From Anaerolineae bacterium (GTDB lineage: Bacteria; Chloroflexota; Anaerolineae; Aggregatilineales; Aggregatilineaceae), in NCBI GenBank assembly GCA_018432315.1, contig JAHDLB010000004.1, forward strand, positions 289,802 through 353,801: DNA of 64,000 bases. Reading direction: 5' to 3'. This document shows positions 44,641 to 54,881 of the stretch, one piece after another (within the stretch, counting starts at the first letter, position 1; each line of letters opens with the position of its first letter). A model generated the notes under the pieces. That model made no database searches and had not been told where the DNA came from. It was given only the letters and a program-made list of their open reading frames with translations. Both the position numbers and the translations under genes were made by a program.

Positions 44641-45393
44641 ATGTTCACCGTCGATCTTTCGGACAAGATGGCGCTGGTCACCGGCGCCGGGCGCGGCATT
44701 GGCAAGGCTATCGCGGCGGCGCTGGCCGGTTCTGGCGCGGTTGTCGCCGTCAACGACATCGACGCGGCCAGCGCGGAGCGCACCGCCGGCGAGCTGGGGC
44801 GCGGGGCGCGCGCCTTCCCCGCGGACGTGGGCGATCCGGGCGCGGCGGCGCGGCTGGTCGAGGATGTGACCGCGCGCTATGGCCGGCTCGATATCCTGGT
44901 CAACAATGCGGGGATCGAGCCCAAAGCGCCGATCCTGGAGCTGAGCGTGGCCGACTGGCAGCGCACGCTGGACGTGAACCTGAGCGCCGCGTTCTACACC
45001 AGCCAGGCGGCGGGCCGGATCATGCGCGCGGCGGGCGGTGGCGCCATCGTGAATATCGCGTCGATTGCCGGGCACAACATCCCGCTGCCCAACCGGTCGA
45101 GCTACGTCGCCAGCAAGGCCGGGCTGATCGGCTTCACCCGCGAGTGCGCGCGCGAGTTTGCCGCGTATGGCATCCGCGTGAACGCGGTGTGCCCCGGCGT
45201 GATCGAAACCGAGATGACCGCCGAGTCGCGGAGCAACGCCGCCCAGCTCGAGAAATGGCTGGCCGACATCCCCCAGGGGCGTTTGGGCCAGCCGCCGGAC
45301 GTGGCCGGGCTGGTGTTGTTCCTGTGTTCGGATGGCGCGGCGTACCTGACCGGGCAGGCGATCAACGTGGACGGCGGCAAGGTCATGCTGTGA
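44641..45393 (+). CDS. SDR family oxidoreductase (FabG-like)
   Basis: A 250-residue classical SDR. TGAGRGIGKAI is the cofactor loop, NNAGIEPK the structural motif, and the catalytic triad is Ser in NIASIAGHN plus YVASK. The C terminus DGAAYLTGQAINVDGGKVML is the usual SDR end. The Asp after the second strand (NDID) favours NAD(H). AAGGGA precedes the ATG. It lies between a membrane kinase and a Clp ATPase in the same direction, with gaps of about 114 and 95 bp. Its role in that cluster is not obvious; it may be 3-oxoacyl reductase or a sugar dehydrogenase. Confidence 0.88.
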   Translation: MFTVDLSDKMALVTGAGRGIGKAIAAALAGSGAVVAVNDIDAASAERTAGELGRGARAFPADVGDPGAAARLVEDVTARYGRLDILVNNAGIEPKAPILELSVADWQRTLDVNLSAAFYTSQAAGRIMRAAGGGAIVNIASIAGHNIPLPNRSSYVASKAGLIGFTRECAREFAAYGIRVNAVCPGVIETEMTAESRSNAAQLEKWLADIPQGRLGQPPDVAGLVLFLCSDGAAYLTGQAINVDGGKVML

Positions 45394-45443
45394 CGCCCGG
45401 TTCGTCCGGGGTGCCAAAAATAACATGCGCGATACCCGATCCC

Positions 45444-45452
45444 TGGTATACT
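45444..45452 (+). promoter_or_regulatory. Extended -10 promoter of the Clp ATPase gene
   Basis: TGG followed by TATACT, 36 bp before the ATG. No heat-shock CIRCE or CtsR repeat is seen in the 95-bp gap. Confidence 0.5.
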
Positions 45453-45488
45453 TGAGCCATTCGAAAAACGTTAGTGTGGGAAAGAGAT

Positions 45489-47912
45489 ATGCCCCAGTCG
45501 CCGCTTGACATCAGTGAGCAGGAGATCCGCAAGCGCTGCGGTCCGCTGCTCGAAGGCGCTATCGAAGAAGCGACCAGGCTACGTCACAACTATATCGGCA
45601 CCGAGCACCTGTTCAACGGGCTGACTCAGGCGCCGGGCAGCCCCGCCGCGCGGATGCTGGTCGAAGCGGGGATCGAGCCGCGCGAGTTTCGCAACCTGAT
45701 CCGGCGCGAAGTGGGCGCCGGGGATGACGTGGTGGGCGAGTGGCCGCCGCTCACGCCGCGCTCGCACCGCGTCCTGGCGATGGCCGTTTACCTGGCCGAC
45801 GACGCCGGGGACCGGTTCGTGACCGAGGAGCAGCTTCTGCTGGCGCTGCTGCAAGAAGGAGAAGGCATCGCCGCCCGCGAGCTGATCAAGGCCGGGGTGG
45901 ACATCGTGCACTGGATCGAACGCCTGCTGGACATCATCGAGGGCAGCAGCGACGACGACGATTTCGACGAATTCCTGTTCGACGACATCGACTCATCGTT
46001 GATGGCCTTCGACGACGATGACGACGACGCGGGGCGCCGGATGCCGACGCCGCTGCTCGACAAATACGGGCGCGACCTGACCGAGCAGGCTCGCCTGGGC
46101 AAGATCGGCCCGGCGATTGGCCGCGAGATGGAAATCCGCATGGTGGCGCGCACGCTGACGCGCAACAAGAAGAACAACCCGCTGCTGCTCGGTGATTCGG
46201 GCGTGGGCAAGACGGCGGTCGTCGAGGGGCTGGCCTACGCCATTGCCAACGGCACCGCGCCCAAGTTCCTGCACAACCGGCGGATCGTCGGGCTGGAGAT
46301 CGGGATGCTGGTGGCGGGCACCAGCCTGCGCGGCCAGTTCGAGGAGCGGATCGTCGGCATCGTCGACGAGGTGAAGAACGCGCCGGAAGTGATCCTGTTC
46401 ATCGACGAGATTCACACTATCGTCGGCGCGGGCGACACGATCGACAGCAACCTGGACGCGGCCAACATCCTCAAACCGGCCCTGGCGCGTGGCGAGATCA
46501 CGTGCATCGGCGCGACGACGTTCGAGGAATACCGCAAGGCCATCGCCAAAGACCCGGCGCTCGACCGCCGCTTCCGCACCATCGACATCAAAGAGCAGAG
46601 CGTGGCCGAGTCGCTGGTCGTGGTCGAGAACGTCTACCACCGCTACGAGGAGCACCACAAGGTCACCATTCTGCCGGAGGCGCGCGCCGCGGCGGTGCAC
46701 CTTTCCGACCGTTACATGCGCGACCGCCGCCTGCCAGACAAGGCGCTCGACCTGCTCGACGAGGCGTGCGCCCGGCTGGTGATCCAGTCCAACAGCCCGG
46801 ACCAGGACGAAGATGCCCCGCTGCTGGAAGTCTCCGCCGAGACGATTACCCAGGTGCTCAGCGAGTGGACCGGCATCCCGGTCAGCGAGCTGACGGCCAA
46901 CGAGCGCCAGCGGTTCGCCACCATGGCCGACGCGCTGCGCCAGCGCGTGGTCGGGCAAGATCACGCCCTGGAGATCGTCTCCGATACGATCAAGACCAAC
47001 CGGGCCGGGTTGGGCGATCCCCGGCGGCCCGTGGGCGTGTTCTTGTTCCTGGGGCCGAGCGGGGTGGGCAAAACCGAGCTGGCGAAGGCGGTGGCCGAAT
47101 TCCTGTTCAACGACGATGACGCCATGATCCGGCTGGATATGTCCGAGTTCCACGACGAACACACCGTCGCGCGGCTGATCGGCGCGCCGCCGGGCTACAA
47201 GGGCATGGAACAGGGCGGGCAGCTCACCGAGGCGCTGCGCCGCAAGCCGTACAGCGTGGTACTGTTGGACGAGGTCGAGAAGGCCGCGCCGGAGGTGTTC
47301 GACATCTTCCTGCAGGTGTTCGACGAGGGCCGCCTGACGGACTCGCAGGGCGCGACCATCGACGGCCGCCACGCCGTCTGGATCATGACCAGCAACATCG
47401 GCACGGGCGATGTGGGCAAAGGGCTGGGCTTCACGGCGATGCCGGACCAGTTGCCCGATTACGACTTCCACCTCAAGAAGCATTTCCGGCCCGAATTTCT
47501 GAACCGGCTGGACGAGGTCGTCGTGTTCCGCGCGCTGACGCACGAGGCGTTGAACGGGATTCTGGACCTGCAACTGCGCGAGGTCTATGAGCGCCTGGTC
47601 GAGCAGAAGCTCACGCTGACCCTCGACGAGGAGTCGCGGGCGCTGCTGCTGCGCGAGGGGTACGATCCCGCCAACGGGGCGCGCCCGCTGCGCCGCGCGA
47701 TCTCGCGGCTGTTGACGCGCCCGCTCAGCACGGCGATTCTGAACGAGACGTTCGTGCCGGGCGATTCGATCCGGGTCGTCACGGCGGGCGACGAGCTGAA
47801 GCTGGCGAGCGAGAGCAGCCCGGCCAAGCACGACACGCCCGAAGGGAGCGCCGAGCGGGCCACCGCCGACGGGCCCGATCCGGCCCAGTCCGAAGCTGCT
47901 GGCGCCGAGTGA
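45489..47912 (+). CDS. Clp ATPase (ClpA/ClpC-type) without middle domain
   Basis: A two-domain AAA+ unfoldase of 807 residues. A Clp N domain (1-145) is followed by an extremely acidic linker (151-181, mostly Asp), D1 with GDSGVGKT (235-242) and D2 with GPSGVGKT. Between D1 and D2 only about 30 residues separate [13 protein letters not shown] and the [14 protein letters not shown] region, so the ClpC UVR or ClpB middle domain is missing. A GLGFTAM loop in D2 fits the LGF/IGF site that docks ClpP, and no ClpP gene is nearby. The C terminus is an acidic/Ala tail. It probably feeds ClpP; regulation without an M-domain adaptor site would differ from ClpC. Confidence 0.9.
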   Translation: MPQSPLDISEQEIRKRCGPLLEGAIEEATRLRHNYIGTEHLFNGLTQAPGSPAARMLVEAGIEPREFRNLIRREVGAGDDVVGEWPPLTPRSHRVLAMAVYLADDAGDRFVTEEQLLLALLQEGEGIAARELIKAGVDIVHWIERLLDIIEGSSDDDDFDEFLFDDIDSSLMAFDDDDDDAGRRMPTPLLDKYGRDLTEQARLGKIGPAIGREMEIRMVARTLTRNKKNNPLLLGDSGVGKTAVVEGLAYAIANGTAPKFLHNRRIVGLEIGMLVAGTSLRGQFEERIVGIVDEVKNAPEVILFIDEIHTIVGAGDTIDSNLDAANILKPALARGEITCIGATTFEEYRKAIAKDPALDRRFRTIDIKEQSVAESLVVVENVYHRYEEHHKVTILPEARAAAVHLSDRYMRDRRLPDKALDLLDEACARLVIQSNSPDQDEDAPLLEVSAETITQVLSEWTGIPVSELTANERQRFATMADALRQRVVGQDHALEIVSDTIKTNRAGLGDPRRPVGVFLFLGPSGVGKTELAKAVAEFLFNDDDAMIRLDMSEFHDEHTVARLIGAPPGYKGMEQGGQLTEALRRKPYSVVLLDEVEKAAPEVFDIFLQVFDEGRLTDSQGATIDGRHAVWIMTSNIGTGDVGKGLGFTAMPDQLPDYDFHLKKHFRPEFLNRLDEVVVFRALTHEALNGILDLQLREVYERLVEQKLTLTLDEESRALLLREGYDPANGARPLRRAISRLLTRPLSTAILNETFVPGDSIRVVTAGDELKLASESSPAKHDTPEGSAERATADGPDPAQSEAAGAE

Positions 47913-48001
47913 GCGCCGGTTATTCGCGGGGATGGGGACCGGCGTGGGGGTGCCGCGCGCCCCTGGCCGCGCCGGGATTCAATGACAGACGATAGAAACA
48001 T

Positions 48002-51000
48002 ATGACCACGAACGAGCTTCCTCCCGTTCCTCAAATCGGCGTGAACCCGCTGGACCTGCCGCCCGAGCAGGAGCAGCGCCTGCTGAACCGGCGGCGCAAA
48101 GCCGACCAGAGCGACCCATTCGCCACCGACCCGGATGAAGAGGTCCGGCGGCTGGGGCGGCTGGCGCTGCGCCGGGACGTCATGCACCCCTACGACTACC
48201 TGGCGTTGGGCGACCTGTGCGCGCGGCTGTCGCTGGTCGAGAATGACCGGCGGCTGCGCGTGTTCTACGTGGGCAAGGTGCTGTACGCTTATCGCCGGGC
48301 GATGGAGCTGGCCGGGTCCGATCCGGACGATCGCGAGCTGGCCGAGCGCGCTTACGAGTCCTTCGTGCGGTGGGTGGTGCGCGTGGCGCGCGCCGTGCCG
48401 TCGCGGCGCAATATCGCCGTGGCGCTGTGGACGGTGGCCGAGGTCGAGCAGAACGGCGCGCTGGACCGGCTGAGCGACGAGGCCCAACTGCTGGCGCTGT
48501 GGTACGTGGCGCCCCCCCAGGCCGAAGACATGACCCCCCCGCCGGACCGCACCCCGGCGCCAGAGCCGGAGGACGTCACCGAGATTTACCCGGACGAGAT
48601 CGTGACGCACGGCGACGAGGGGACGGACGTGGGCACCGGCTTTCTCTCGATCGAAGCGCCGTCCGAGGTCAGCGAGACGCGCTCGGACAAGTCCGACGTG
48701 TTCGTGCTGGAGGTCGAGGCGACGCAGGGCGCCTCGCGCGGGCACACGTCCACGCCGGTCCCGCTGTTGAACGGTTTCGTGCGCCGCACCGAGGACGGCG
48801 AATTTGCCTATGGCGACCGGATCGACGGGCGCTACGAGGTGGCGCAGGTGCTGCGCGGCGGGATGGGCATCGTCTACCTGTGCTACGACCACGAGGACCG
48901 GAAATCGGTCGCCCTCAAGACGTTTCAGAGCCGTTTTCTGACCAACGAAAACGCCGTCGCCCGCTTCACCAACGAGGCGCTGACGTGGATCCGGCTGGAG
49001 AAGCACCGCCACATCGTGCGCGCCCAGCGCGTCCAGAAGTTCGAAGGGCGCCCGCACATCATCCTCGAGCACATCTCCGGGCCGGAGGGCCTGGGCCCGG
49101 ACCTGCGAAGCTGGATCCGGCACAACCGGATCGACCTGCCCACCGCGCTCGAGTTCGGCCTGCACATCGTCCTGGGGATGCAGCACGCCTCGACCATGCT
49201 GCCCGGCCTGGTTCACCGCGACCTGAAGCCCGCGAACATCCTGGTGCGCCACGACGGCATCGCCAAGGTGACCGACTTCGGGCTGGTGCGCTCGCTGGAC
49301 CTGGACGATCTGCCCGGCGCCGACGACGTCAACGGCGACGCCGCCCACCTGACGCGCGCCGGGGCGGTGATCGGCACCGCGCCGTACCTCTCGCCCGAAC
49401 AGTGCCGCGCCGCGCCGGTCGATATGCGCGCCGACATTTACGCCTTCGGGTGCGTGCTGTACGAGATGCTGACCCGGCACACCGTCTTCGAGGCCAAGCG
49501 CTTCAGCGAGTGGGTCGAGGCGCACCTGCACGCGGCCCCGGCCTTTCCGGATTCGGCGGAGACGGTGCCCGACGAGGCGCGCGAGCTGGTGCTGGCCTGC
49601 CTGGAAAAAGACCCGGATAACCGCCCCCAGACGTGGGGCGAGCTGGTCGACGCGCTGGCGAGCATCTACGCGGAGGTGACCGGCGAGCCGCCCGAAATCG
49701 AGTTGAGCGGCCCGGCCCTGGAAGTCCGCGAACTGATGGACAAAGGTTACAGCCTGACCGAGTTGGGCTATGCCGAGGAAGCGCTCGAAGCGTACAACCG
49801 CGCGCTGGAAATCGAGCCGAAATCGGCCTGGGCCTGGGCACGCAAGGGCCGCACGCTGCGCCTGCTGGGGCGCTATGACGAGGCGCTCGCCAGCTACGAC
49901 CGCGCGCTGGAGCTCAATTCGCGCTTCGCCTGGGCGTGGACCGGCAAAGGCCAGGTTTTGGAGCGCATGGGGCAGATTGAGCGGGCGCTGGCCGCCCACC
50001 AGACGGCGACCGAGCTTCAGCCGGGCAACGTGTGGGCGTGGTACAACCAGGCCGAGGCGCTGCACTCGCTGCGCGAATATGCCCAGGCGATGGACGTCCT
50101 CGACCGCGTGCTGGAGATCGATCCGCACCACGCCGAGAGCTGGGCCAAGCGCGGGCAGGTGCTGCGCGCCTTCGAGCGCTATCCCGAGGCGCTGAACGCC
50201 TACAACCGCGCGCTGGAGCTCAACCCGCCTTACGCCTGGGCGTGGAACGGCAAAGGGCTGGCGCTGAAGGCGCTGGGCCGGCTGGAGGAGGCGCTCGAAG
50301 CGTTCGAGCAGGCGGCGCGCCACCAGCCGGGCGAGGTCTGGCACTGGTACAACCAGTCCGAGATGCTGGTCGAGATGGGCCGCTACCAGGAAGCGCTGGC
50401 ACCCACCCAGCAGGCGACGCGCATCGCGCCCGGCCACGCCTATTCGTGGGCCAAGCTGGGGCAGGTCTACCGCTACCTGGACCGTTTCGAGCAGGCGCTG
50501 CACGCCTACGATCAGGCGCTGGACCTGAAGCCGGATTACGCCTGGGCGGTCAACGGCAAGGGCATCGTCTACGAGCGCATGGGCCGGCTCGACGAGGCGC
50601 TGGAGATGTACCGGCAGGCGTCGGAGCTGGCGCCGGATGACGTGTGGCACTGGTACAACCAGGGCAACTTGCTGGTGCTCCAGGAGCAGTACGAAGAGGC
50701 GATCGCCATGCTCGAAAAGGCCATCGCCGTCAACCCGGACCACGCGCGCTCGTGGGCGCGGCTGGGCAACACCTATCGCCACATGGACGAGCCGGCCAAG
50801 GCGTTGAGCTACCTGGCGCGGGCGGTCAAGCTGGCGCCCGATTATGCGTGGGCGTGGAACGAGCGCGGCGTCGCGCTCGAAGTGCTGGGGCGCTATGACG
50901 AGGCGGTCGATGCCTATGGCCGGGCGTCGACTGCCGAGCCGGAGAACCCGCTCTACTGGTACAATAAAGGCGATACGCTGGTCTTCCTGAAGCGGCACGA

Positions 51001-52027
51001 GGAGTCGCTGGAGGCGTTCCAGCGCGCGCTGGAGGCCGATCCTCGCTACGTGCGGGCGTGGGCCAAGCAGGGACAGGCGCTGCGCCGCATGGGCCGCTAC
51101 GAGGAGGCGCTCGCCAGCTACAGCCGGGCGGTCGAGCTGGCGATGGACTATGCCTGGGCGTGGAACGGGCGCGGGCTGGCGCTGAGCGCGCTGGGCCGCC
51201 ACGAGGAGGCGTTGAGCTGCTTCCGGCGGGCGGCGTCGCTCCAGCCCGATGACGTGTGGTTCTGGTACAACCAGGCCGACGAGCTGATCGTCATGCACCG
51301 CTACGAGGACGCGCTCGCGCCGCTGGAGCGCGCGCTGCGGCTGAGCCGCGACCATCCCGAAAGCTGGGCCAAGCGCGGGCAGGCGCTGCGCCGCCTGGGG
51401 CGCTACAAGGAGAGCGTCGCGGCCTACGACCACGCGCTGAAGCTGGAATCGCATTACGCCTGGGCGTGGAACGGGCGCGGGCTGGCGCTCGAGGCGATGG
51501 ATCGCCGCGAGGAAGCCCTGCTCAGCTACGAGCGCGCCGCCCAGGAAGACCCGTCGAGCATCTGGTACTGGCTCAACCAGATCGAGCCGCTGGTGTCGTT
51601 GGGCCGCCAGGAGGACGCGCTCGACGTGATCGAACAGGCGCTGGCGATCGACGCCAACAACGATTCGGCCTGGGCGCGCCGGGGGCAGGTGCTGCGCCGC
51701 CTGGACCGGCACGAAGAAGCGCTGGAGGCGTACGATCGCTCGCTGGCGATCTCGCCGGATTACGGCTGGGCGTGGAACGGCAAGGGGCTGGCCTACGCCG
51801 CGCTGGAGCGCTGGCAGGAGGCGCTGGAGTGCTACGAGCAGGCGACGAAAGTCGCGCCGCGCGACGTGTGGTTCTGGCACAACCGGGGCGAGGCGCTCAT
51901 ACAGTTGGAACAATGGGCGGACGCGGTGCGCGTGTTCAACAAGGCGCTGGAGATCGACCCGGCACACAAGCCCTCGCGCGATAAGCGCACCGAGGCGCGG
52001 CGCAAGCTGGACGATGGGGAAGAGTAG
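48002..52027 (+). CDS. Cytoplasmic Ser/Thr protein kinase with 22 TPRs in a three-repeat superperiod
   Basis: A 1341-residue protein. A helical N-terminal region (1-170) and a charged linker (170-270) precede a kinase domain (about 275-560) with LRGGMGIVY, a Lys in VALKTF, HRDLKPANIL, DFGLV and YLSPEQ, so it should be active. From about 576 to 1325 run 22 TPRs of 34 residues. They follow a strict three-step order: AWAWNGKG type, then VWHWYNQ type, then SWAKRGQ type, repeated seven times (102-residue period). No membrane helix or signal peptide is seen. The TPR array presumably binds partners; the FHA gene follows 11 bp later. Confidence 0.92.
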   Translation: MTTNELPPVPQIGVNPLDLPPEQEQRLLNRRRKADQSDPFATDPDEEVRRLGRLALRRDVMHPYDYLALGDLCARLSLVENDRRLRVFYVGKVLYAYRRAMELAGSDPDDRELAERAYESFVRWVVRVARAVPSRRNIAVALWTVAEVEQNGALDRLSDEAQLLALWYVAPPQAEDMTPPPDRTPAPEPEDVTEIYPDEIVTHGDEGTDVGTGFLSIEAPSEVSETRSDKSDVFVLEVEATQGASRGHTSTPVPLLNGFVRRTEDGEFAYGDRIDGRYEVAQVLRGGMGIVYLCYDHEDRKSVALKTFQSRFLTNENAVARFTNEALTWIRLEKHRHIVRAQRVQKFEGRPHIILEHISGPEGLGPDLRSWIRHNRIDLPTALEFGLHIVLGMQHASTMLPGLVHRDLKPANILVRHDGIAKVTDFGLVRSLDLDDLPGADDVNGDAAHLTRAGAVIGTAPYLSPEQCRAAPVDMRADIYAFGCVLYEMLTRHTVFEAKRFSEWVEAHLHAAPAFPDSAETVPDEARELVLACLEKDPDNRPQTWGELVDALASIYAEVTGEPPEIELSGPALEVRELMDKGYSLTELGYAEEALEAYNRALEIEPKSAWAWARKGRTLRLLGRYDEALASYDRALELNSRFAWAWTGKGQVLERMGQIERALAAHQTATELQPGNVWAWYNQAEALHSLREYAQAMDVLDRVLEIDPHHAESWAKRGQVLRAFERYPEALNAYNRALELNPPYAWAWNGKGLALKALGRLEEALEAFEQAARHQPGEVWHWYNQSEMLVEMGRYQEALAPTQQATRIAPGHAYSWAKLGQVYRYLDRFEQALHAYDQALDLKPDYAWAVNGKGIVYERMGRLDEALEMYRQASELAPDDVWHWYNQGNLLVLQEQYEEAIAMLEKAIAVNPDHARSWARLGNTYRHMDEPAKALSYLARAVKLAPDYAWAWNERGVALEVLGRYDEAVDAYGRASTAEPENPLYWYNKGDTLVFLKRHEESLEAFQRALEADPRYVRAWAKQGQALRRMGRYEEALASYSRAVELAMDYAWAWNGRGLALSALGRHEEALSCFRRAASLQPDDVWFWYNQADELIVMHRYEDALAPLERALRLSRDHPESWAKRGQALRRLGRYKESVAAYDHALKLESHYAWAWNGRGLALEAMDRREEALLSYERAAQEDPSSIWYWLNQIEPLVSLGRQEDALDVIEQALAIDANNDSAWARRGQVLRRLDRHEEALEAYDRSLAISPDYGWAWNGKGLAYAALERWQEALECYEQATKVAPRDVWFWHNRGEALIQLEQWADAVRVFNKALEIDPAHKPSRDKRTEARRKLDDGEE

Positions 52028-52038
52028 GAGCGGAAGCG

Positions 52039-52398
52039 GTGGACGAAATTGTGATTGCGTTGATGAGCGGGCCGCAGGATGGCGCCGTGCTGACGTTCGA
52101 AACGCTGCTCAATTCCGGCGAGCCGACCGAGATCACGATCGGGCGGCGCGAGGGCTGCGACATTAGCCTGAGCTACGACAGCCAGGTGTCGCGCGAGCAC
52201 GCCATGCTGATCTACGATGGCGAGCAGTTCTGGCTGGAGGACACCAAGAGCACCAACGGCACGTTCATCGGTGAGGAGAAGATCACCGAGCGCACCGAGG
52301 TTTTCCCCGGCCAGTTGTTCCGCGTGGGGCGCACCTGGCTGCGCATCGAGCCGATGATCACCTTCACCTCGTCCGATATGGACGATCTCCCGTTCTAG
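52039..52398 (+). CDS. Stand-alone FHA domain protein
   Basis: A 119-residue protein that is essentially one FHA domain, a phosphothreonine reader. The phosphate-binding residues are conserved: GRREGCD (Arg), SREH, and STNGTFIG. The end TSSDMDDLPF is acidic and may be a docking tail. GTG is the start, with GGAG 8 bases upstream. It follows the TPR kinase by 11 bp and precedes the heparinase-like gene by 13 bp, so all three are likely cotranscribed. A natural ligand would be a phosphothreonine made by one of the two kinases; that link is inference. Confidence 0.93.
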   Translation: MDEIVIALMSGPQDGAVLTFETLLNSGEPTEITIGRREGCDISLSYDSQVSREHAMLIYDGEQFWLEDTKSTNGTFIGEEKITERTEVFPGQLFRVGRTWLRIEPMITFTSSDMDDLPF

Positions 52399-52411
52399 GG
52401 CCGGAGCCGCG

Positions 52412-54769
52412 ATGCCCTGCCGCGCCTGTGTGATCGTCCTGCTGGTGCTGGCGCTGGCCGCGCCGGTGGCCGGTGTCGTGCACCCACGGGCCGCCGCCCA
52501 GGACGAAGGCGTCCCGCTGCCGGTCGCCCGCGTGGGCCAGCATCCCCGCCTGTTGATCACGGCTGAGTACATCGACGCCACGCTGAAGCCGCGCGTGGAA
52601 GCCGCCGCGCCGACCTGGACGGCGTTCGCGGCGTATGTCGACTCCGGCGAGCCGGAAGAGGACGCCGCCTGGACGGCGGGCACGGCCCTGCGCTCGCTGG
52701 CGGCGGCGTGGCTGGTCACCGGCGAGCGGGTGTACGCCAACCGCGCCAAGACGATCATGGTCAACCTGGCGAACCGCGTCGAGTCGCACCCGGCGCTGTC
52801 CGGCGCGGGCGGCCTGGACGGCGCGCTGATGGACGACGTCGCGGCGCTGGCGCTGGGCTACGACTGGCTGCACGGCACGTTCACCGACCAGGATCGCGCC
52901 TACCTGCGCGGCACGCTGCTGCGCGCGTCGAATGCCCTGCGCGATCCGGCCCGCGACACGAGCGGGCTGATCTGGCTTGAGGGGCGGGTAATGGCGTTCG
53001 GCAATTACACGGCGCGCTGGCTGTGGGCGCTCAGCGCGACGGGGCTGGCGCTGTGGGGCGAGGATCAGGCCGCCAGCGGGCTGATCGAGTTCAGCCGCGA
53101 CGTGCTCACCGGGGCGGTGATCCCCGCGCTGGACATCCAGACGGGCGGCGCGTGGGCCGAAGGGCCGGTCTATGGCTTCATTGCCAACTGGGCGACGGTC
53201 CAGACGGCGCTGGCGTGGTGGACGGCGCGCGGCGAGAACGTGTTCGACGATAGTGACTGGTGGTACGACCGGCTGGCCTACGACCTGTTCCTGTACCATC
53301 CCGCCCCGACGCGCACCTATCACCAGGACTGGGGCGACCCGATGCACGACTACCCGGCGATCATCGGGGATGCGGAGCGCTATCACCCGGCGGTGTTCTA
53401 TGGCCGCGCCCAGGATTTGCTGTTGAGGACCGTCTTCGCCGGGACGCCGCACGCCGATTGGATGGACTGGTTCTTGCGCCAGCCGCCGGATTCGATGCCC
53501 GGCTGGATGGCAGTCGAGGAATTCCTGTGGCGCGACCCGGACCGGGCCGGCTACCCGCCGCTGGCGACGACCTGGATCGCGCCCTACACCGGGCACGTCT
53601 TCATGCGCTCGCGCTGGGCGGACGACGGCGGCCAGCTCGATCCCGCCGCCACCTACGTGAGCTTCGTCGCCGGCGACCGGCTGGCCTATCACCAGTTCTA
53701 CGACCAGGGCAGCTTCACGATCTTCCACGGCGGGCGCGACCTGGTCGTGCGCAGCGGCGTCTACAGCGGCGACGGCACCTCCGACCACGACGCGAATTAC
53801 GTCGCCCGCACCATCGCCGCCAACGCGATCCTGATCTGCGACCTGGCCGAGAATTTCGACGGCATCCGGCCCAACGGCGAGCGCGACGTGTGGCTCAACG
53901 ACTGCGGCCAGCGCACGATGAACCCGTTCAGCCGCACCGCGATCGACGTCGATTACCTGATCGAGAACTGGCGCGCCTACGATACCGGCTCGCTGGTGCG
54001 CACGGCTGAGGTGGGTGACGTCACGTACCTGCGCGCTGACATCACCGGGGCCTACAACAGCACGGTCTACGTCACGCCGGAGAATCGCGCCAAAGTCTCG
54101 CAGGTCGTCCGCGAGCTGGTGTACTGGCGGCCCAACATCGTGATCGTGTCCGACTACGTTGTGACGACGTACCCCACCTACGCCCCGCTGCAGGTGTTCC
54201 ACTTCCAGACCGAGCCGGTGCCGCACGGGCTGTTCTTCCGGTCCCAGGTGAATACGAGCGTGGTCTACATGCAGAACCTGCTGCCCAACAGCCAGGTGAC
54301 GATGGTGCCGGGCTATCAGGTGGCGGGGCAAACGATCGATCAAAGCTGGGGCGAGCTGGTCCGCAACACGTTCGAGGAAGTGCCCTACGGCCCCTATCGC
54401 CTGGAGGTAGCGCCCGGCGATCCGGCGCTGGAGAACTGGTTCCTGACCGCCTTCGTGATGCAGGGCGACATGGACCCCCCGCCCGCCGAGGGACTGCTGA
54501 TGACCGGCGAGAACGTGCGCGGCGTGGTGCGCGGCGCGGCGCAGGCGATGTTCGACGCGAATCCGGGCGACGGCGCGGACGTGACGCAGGCGGCTTTCAC
54601 CGTGGGCGCGGGCGTCGAATACGTCCTGGTGACGGGGCTGGTCCCTGGCGCGGACTATGTCGTGCAGGCCGAGGGGCAGCTCAACCAGGCGCTGGCCGCC
54701 AGCGAGGCGGGCCTGCTGCTGATCGGCGATCTCCAGCCGGGGGCGATGCGCCTGACCCTCGTCGAATAA
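52412..54769 (+). CDS. Secreted heparinase II/III-like (polysaccharide lyase fold) protein
   Basis: A 785-residue exported protein. The signal peptide (1-29, cleaved after AAA) is followed by an alpha-helical toroid (about 45-380) and a beta-rich domain (about 400-700, VFMRSRW, DRLAYHQFYDQGSFTIFHGG, DHDANYVART), the layout of heparinase/alginate lyase families PL12/15/17/21. Catalytic Tyr/His positions cannot be fixed by eye. It lies 13 bp downstream of the FHA gene, probably in the same transcript. Whether it cuts polysaccharide is inferred from fold only. The last 100 residues look like a small beta domain. Confidence 0.75.
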   Translation: MPCRACVIVLLVLALAAPVAGVVHPRAAAQDEGVPLPVARVGQHPRLLITAEYIDATLKPRVEAAAPTWTAFAAYVDSGEPEEDAAWTAGTALRSLAAAWLVTGERVYANRAKTIMVNLANRVESHPALSGAGGLDGALMDDVAALALGYDWLHGTFTDQDRAYLRGTLLRASNALRDPARDTSGLIWLEGRVMAFGNYTARWLWALSATGLALWGEDQAASGLIEFSRDVLTGAVIPALDIQTGGAWAEGPVYGFIANWATVQTALAWWTARGENVFDDSDWWYDRLAYDLFLYHPAPTRTYHQDWGDPMHDYPAIIGDAERYHPAVFYGRAQDLLLRTVFAGTPHADWMDWFLRQPPDSMPGWMAVEEFLWRDPDRAGYPPLATTWIAPYTGHVFMRSRWADDGGQLDPAATYVSFVAGDRLAYHQFYDQGSFTIFHGGRDLVVRSGVYSGDGTSDHDANYVARTIAANAILICDLAENFDGIRPNGERDVWLNDCGQRTMNPFSRTAIDVDYLIENWRAYDTGSLVRTAEVGDVTYLRADITGAYNSTVYVTPENRAKVSQVVRELVYWRPNIVIVSDYVVTTYPTYAPLQVFHFQTEPVPHGLFFRSQVNTSVVYMQNLLPNSQVTMVPGYQVAGQTIDQSWGELVRNTFEEVPYGPYRLEVAPGDPALENWFLTAFVMQGDMDPPPAEGLLMTGENVRGVVRGAAQAMFDANPGDGADVTQAAFTVGAGVEYVLVTGLVPGADYVVQAEGQLNQALAASEAGLLLIGDLQPGAMRLTLVE

Positions 54770-54838
54770 CCCCTCGCGCGCCCGATTCCCCCAGGCGATC
54801 TGTGCATTTTCTCCAATAGACCCGCCCCCGGATCGCGG

Positions 54839-54844
54839 TACAAT
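54839..54844 (+). promoter_or_regulatory. -10 element of the PPOX gene
   Basis: TACAAT 38 bp before the ATG, with TAGACC (54817-54822) as a possible weak -35 at 16 bp. Confidence 0.4.
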
Positions 54845-54881
54845 GCGACCAACGTATCACTTGTGAAGCGAGGAACTTATC

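Noticed and set aside
45394..45488. Heat-shock control (CIRCE or CtsR box) of the Clp gene
   Set aside because: No matching repeat is present in the gap; only an extended -10 is seen.
47585..51967. A very long open frame (over 1400 codons) on the minus strand opposite the Clp and TPR kinase genes
   Set aside because: It is a by-product of high G+C and the repeated TPR DNA. It has no recognisable domain and opposes two genes with clear motifs.
48002..52027. The TPR repeats as a DNA tandem repeat or assembly artefact
   Set aside because: The units have diverged in sequence, the frame is intact over all 22 repeats, and the A-B-C pattern is at protein level.
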